Origin: an uncultured Collinsella sp.
GTDB lineage: Bacteria; Actinomycetota; Coriobacteriia; Coriobacteriales; Coriobacteriaceae
Direction: 5' to 3'
DNA: 15,216 bases
NCBI GenBank assembly: GCA_902490365.1
Contig: CABUDQ010000047.1
Coordinates: forward strand, 1 to 15,216
Part shown: positions 13,417 to 15,216 of the stretch, piece by piece
How the letters are laid out: the number at the start of each line of letters is the position of its first letter
How positions within the stretch are numbered: position 1 is the first letter of the stretch
Position numbers and translations under genes: made by a program
The notes under the pieces: generated by a model
The model's input: only the letters and a program-made list of their open reading frames with translations
Told to the model about the DNA's origin: nothing
The model's database searches: none

Positions 13417-14832
13417 ATGGGGAGCAAATCTCAGCAACAAGTTCAAGTAGCGCCATCGGCCACTTCGGCGTTTCTCGCCGTAATGTATATCGCGGCCTTT
13501 GTTGCCGCGTTTAACGAGAACATCATTAACGTGGCGTTGCACGACATCATGGCGGCCTTTTCGGTGAGTGCCATCACGGCGCAGTGGCTTGTTTCGGGCT
13601 ACATGATCGTGACGTCGATCTTTACGGCCATCATGGCCTTTCTTTCCGGTCGCTTCTCGACGCGCAAGCTGCTGTTTTTCGCATGTGGATGCCTGGTCGC
13701 CGGAGAAGTCCTGTGCCTGGTCGCCCCAACGTTTACCGTCTTGCTGCCAAGCCGTATTTTGCAGGCTGCGGGATCGGGCATCTTGTTCCCGCTCATGATG
13801 AACGTGGTGCTGTCTTGCGCCCCGCGCGAGAAGCTCGGTCTGTATCTGAGCCTGGGCGGTGCCTGCATTACGCTAGGGCCGGCATTTGGTCCCGTGATCA
13901 GCGGTCTTATGTGCACGTTGTTTGGCTGGAGGGCGGTGTTCGTAGTGCCGCTGGTGGGCGGTGTCGTGGTCGCCGCGGCGGCAGCAAAGCTCGTTCGAAA
14001 TGTTGGAGAGCGCTCGAACACTACGCTTGATATTCTGTCGGTTGCTTTGCTTGCGGCCGGCATTACGGCGTTTGTATATTCCGTAGGCGAGTTCTCGACC
14101 AATGTGATGACCGGTATCGTGACGCTTTTCGCCGCTGTGGTGCTGCTTGGCCTGTTTGCGGTCCGCCAGCTCAAGCTCGAACATCCGGTGCTCAACGTGC
14201 GCCCCATGGCGAGCGTTCGTTTTTGGCCTGCGTGCCTGCTTGTGGTGGTGTCGATGATGACGACGTTCTCGATGAGCGTTTTGCTGCCGCTCTATTTTGA
14301 GGGCGCATACGGCATGACCGCTCTTGTTGCGGGCCTGCTCATTTTGCCGGCGATTGCCTGCAACGCCGTGACCTCGATTGTGGGCGGACGCGTGATGGAC
14401 GCCCGTGGCGCATGGCCGCTGCTGCCGGTCGGCTTTGCCCTGATTGCCGTGGGGCAGACTGCCATTTCGATGACGGCGGCAAGCATGAACATCGGCGTCG
14501 TCGTGGCACTGACCATTGTGGTGTATGCTGGCGTCGGTTTAGTGCTGAGCCCCTCGCAGACGGCCGGCTTGGAGACGCTGCCTGCCGCTGAGCATCCTCA
14601 CGGAACGGCATTGCTCAACACGTGGAACATGATTGCCGCGTCGTTTGGTCCATCGCTGTTTATCGGTCTGCTTTCAAGTTCTGCGGCGGTTGCCGGCGCC
14701 ACTGGCGTTGCGGCAGACGTTGCCCAGGCGATCGGATTTGCGGCTGCCGTGCGCGTGGCGGCCGTGATTGCCGTGGCTGGGTTCGCGGTGTCGCTGGTGT
14801 ACGCCCGCCGCGAGTCGCACATGTCGCATTAA
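13417..14832 (+). CDS. MFS exporter, DHA2 (EmrB/QacA) type
   Basis: This is a 471-residue inner-membrane protein with about 14 hydrophobic segments, as in the drug:H+ antiporter-2 family. Signatures: motif D1-like NENIINVALHDIM near residues 28-40 (the usual acidic residue is Asn), QWLVSGYMI, motif A-like SGRFSTRKLLFFACG, and motif C GGACITLGPAFGPVISG. The start ATG 13417 follows AGGAAGG; a TTG start at 13300 would add residues that look like translated leader. Members export lipophilic drugs, bile acids or other compounds; the substrate is unknown. It is divergent from a deformylase-like gene with 204 bases between and has a structured leader that may control translation. No T-run terminator follows clearly. 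No neighbouring membrane-fusion partner is seen. Confidence 0.88.
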   Translation: MGSKSQQQVQVAPSATSAFLAVMYIAAFVAAFNENIINVALHDIMAAFSVSAITAQWLVSGYMIVTSIFTAIMAFLSGRFSTRKLLFFACGCLVAGEVLCLVAPTFTVLLPSRILQAAGSGILFPLMMNVVLSCAPREKLGLYLSLGGACITLGPAFGPVISGLMCTLFGWRAVFVVPLVGGVVVAAAAAKLVRNVGERSNTTLDILSVALLAAGITAFVYSVGEFSTNVMTGIVTLFAAVVLLGLFAVRQLKLEHPVLNVRPMASVRFWPACLLVVVSMMTTFSMSVLLPLYFEGAYGMTALVAGLLILPAIACNAVTSIVGGRVMDARGAWPLLPVGFALIAVGQTAISMTAASMNIGVVVALTIVVYAGVGLVLSPSQTAGLETLPAAEHPHGTALLNTWNMIAASFGPSLFIGLLSSSAAVAGATGVAADVAQAIGFAAAVRVAAVIAVAGFAVSLVYARRESHMSH

Positions 14833-14893
14833 TGTGTGCACATAGATTCTGCAGCTAGATTGAATGGCGACACCATAAACTAATGGACGTTTT

Positions 14894-14970
14894 GCCGAGA
14901 GGCATGAATGTTTAAAGCGCAAAGAGTGCGCGACGGGCCCCGCGAATGGGGCGATGATGCCCGAGAGGGC
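14894..14970 (+). promoter_or_regulatory. Hairpin-rich leader of the last gene
   Basis: Four small stems occur in a row: GCC-GAGA-GGC (14894-14903), GCGC/GCGC (14917-14920 with 14928-14931), GCCCC/GGGGC (14937-14941 with 14948-14952) and GCCC-GAGA-GGGC (14959-14970). GCCCG at 14959-14963 could instead pair with CGGGC at 14934-14938, giving mutually exclusive folds just before the ribosome binding site. Confidence 0.35.
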
Positions 14971-14984
14971 CAAGAAGGAGTCTC

Positions 14985-15216
14985 ATGTCTGAGAACGAAG
15001 AGATCATGAACGAGACCGAGAACGAGACCATGGCTGCCGAGGTTGAGGCAGTCGAGACCGTGGAGACCGAAGCTGCCGAGGTTGAGGCTGCTGACGAGGT
15101 TTCCGCCGAGGAGGAGGCCGAGGTTGTCGAGGCCGCCGTTGATTACGATGACGAAGAGCTGATGGACAAGATGCAGAAGGCCGCCCGTCTGCTGCGTAGC
15201 CGTCGCTTTGCTATTT
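14985..15216 (+). CDS. Unrecognised protein with a very acidic N-terminus, partial
   Basis: ATG 14985 follows AAGGAG by five bases; 77 codons are visible before the window ends, with no stop. The first ~60 residues are almost only Glu, Ala, Val, Thr, Asn and Asp, with imperfect repeats of AAEVEA. They are followed by DYDDEELMDKMQKAARLLRSRRFAI, where the charge turns basic. This looks like a disordered acidic tail before a folded or helical domain that lies outside the window. I do not recognise the family and assign no function. Codon use is like that of its neighbours and the ribosome binding site is strong, so it is probably a real, well-expressed gene. Confidence 0.75.
   Translation, partial: MSENEEIMNETENETMAAEVEAVETVETEAAEVEAADEVSAEEEAEVVEAAVDYDDEELMDKMQKAARLLRSRRFAI

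Noticed and set aside
13308..13450. Upstream open frame (ATG 13308) overlapping the exporter start, as a leader peptide
   Set aside because: It has no ribosome binding site and is only the tail of a frame that stays open from antisense to the deformylase-like gene.
14835..14842. TGTGCACA palindrome just after the exporter stop
   Set aside because: Eight bases, no partner and no link to a start codon; chance is sufficient.
1..15216. tRNA genes, rRNA, CRISPR arrays, transposase genes or an origin
   Set aside because: I saw no cloverleaf-like sequence with TTCRA arm, no spaced short repeats of CRISPR type and no transposase motif in any reading frame.

Overview
The window is about 60% G+C, with tightly packed genes on both strands and strong AGGAGG-type ribosome binding sites. 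The gene content (choloylglycine hydrolase, KUP potassium transporter, NCS2/AzgA purine permease, peptide-deformylase-like proteins, surface proteins with an LAxTG sorting signal) suggests a gut Actinomycetota of class Coriobacteriia, most likely Collinsella. The genus is inferred from gene content and style, not from a marker gene. I found no rRNA, tRNA, CRISPR array or transposase.

Layout. (1) 1-3529: a tandem duplication of a gene for a secreted beta-helix surface protein, read on the minus strand. Both copies look damaged: the upstream copy (B, 1498-3276) has an amber stop at codon 85, and the downstream copy (A, 24-1226) ends early, apparently through a one-base frameshift. The duplicated unit also carries the last 15 codons of the neighbouring purine permease, a terminator and the promoter region, so a permease-tail relic lies between the copies. 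(2) 3484-4797: the NCS2/AzgA permease (minus). (3) 4991-5410: a deformylase-like protein lacking the catalytic Glu of HExxH (plus), then a bile salt hydrolase at 5542-6507 (plus). (4) 6587-8818: Kup (minus) and 9048-9957: an EamA/DMT transporter (minus), the latter divergent from a LysR regulator at 10078-10935 (plus). (5) 11098-12618: a fusion of an XRE-type DNA-binding domain to a full-length AlaA-like alanine aminotransferase, behind a cluster of TTGAAC repeats. (6) 12661-12762: an almost fully self-complementary 100-base element between convergent genes. (7) 12802-13212: a second deformylase-like protein (minus), divergent from a DHA2-type MFS exporter at 13417-14832 (plus) with a hairpin-rich leader. 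(8) 14985 to the window end: the start of an acidic protein I do not recognise.

The genes do not form one pathway. This is accessory and housekeeping metabolism of a gut commensal: purine and potassium uptake, bile-salt deconjugation, export, alanine synthesis and surface display. The strongest leads are the aminotransferase that carries its own DNA-binding domain, phased candidate operators and an internal ribosome binding site; the two deformylase-like paralogs that each lack a different catalytic residue; the decayed tandem adhesins; and the long palindromic element after the aminotransferase gene.
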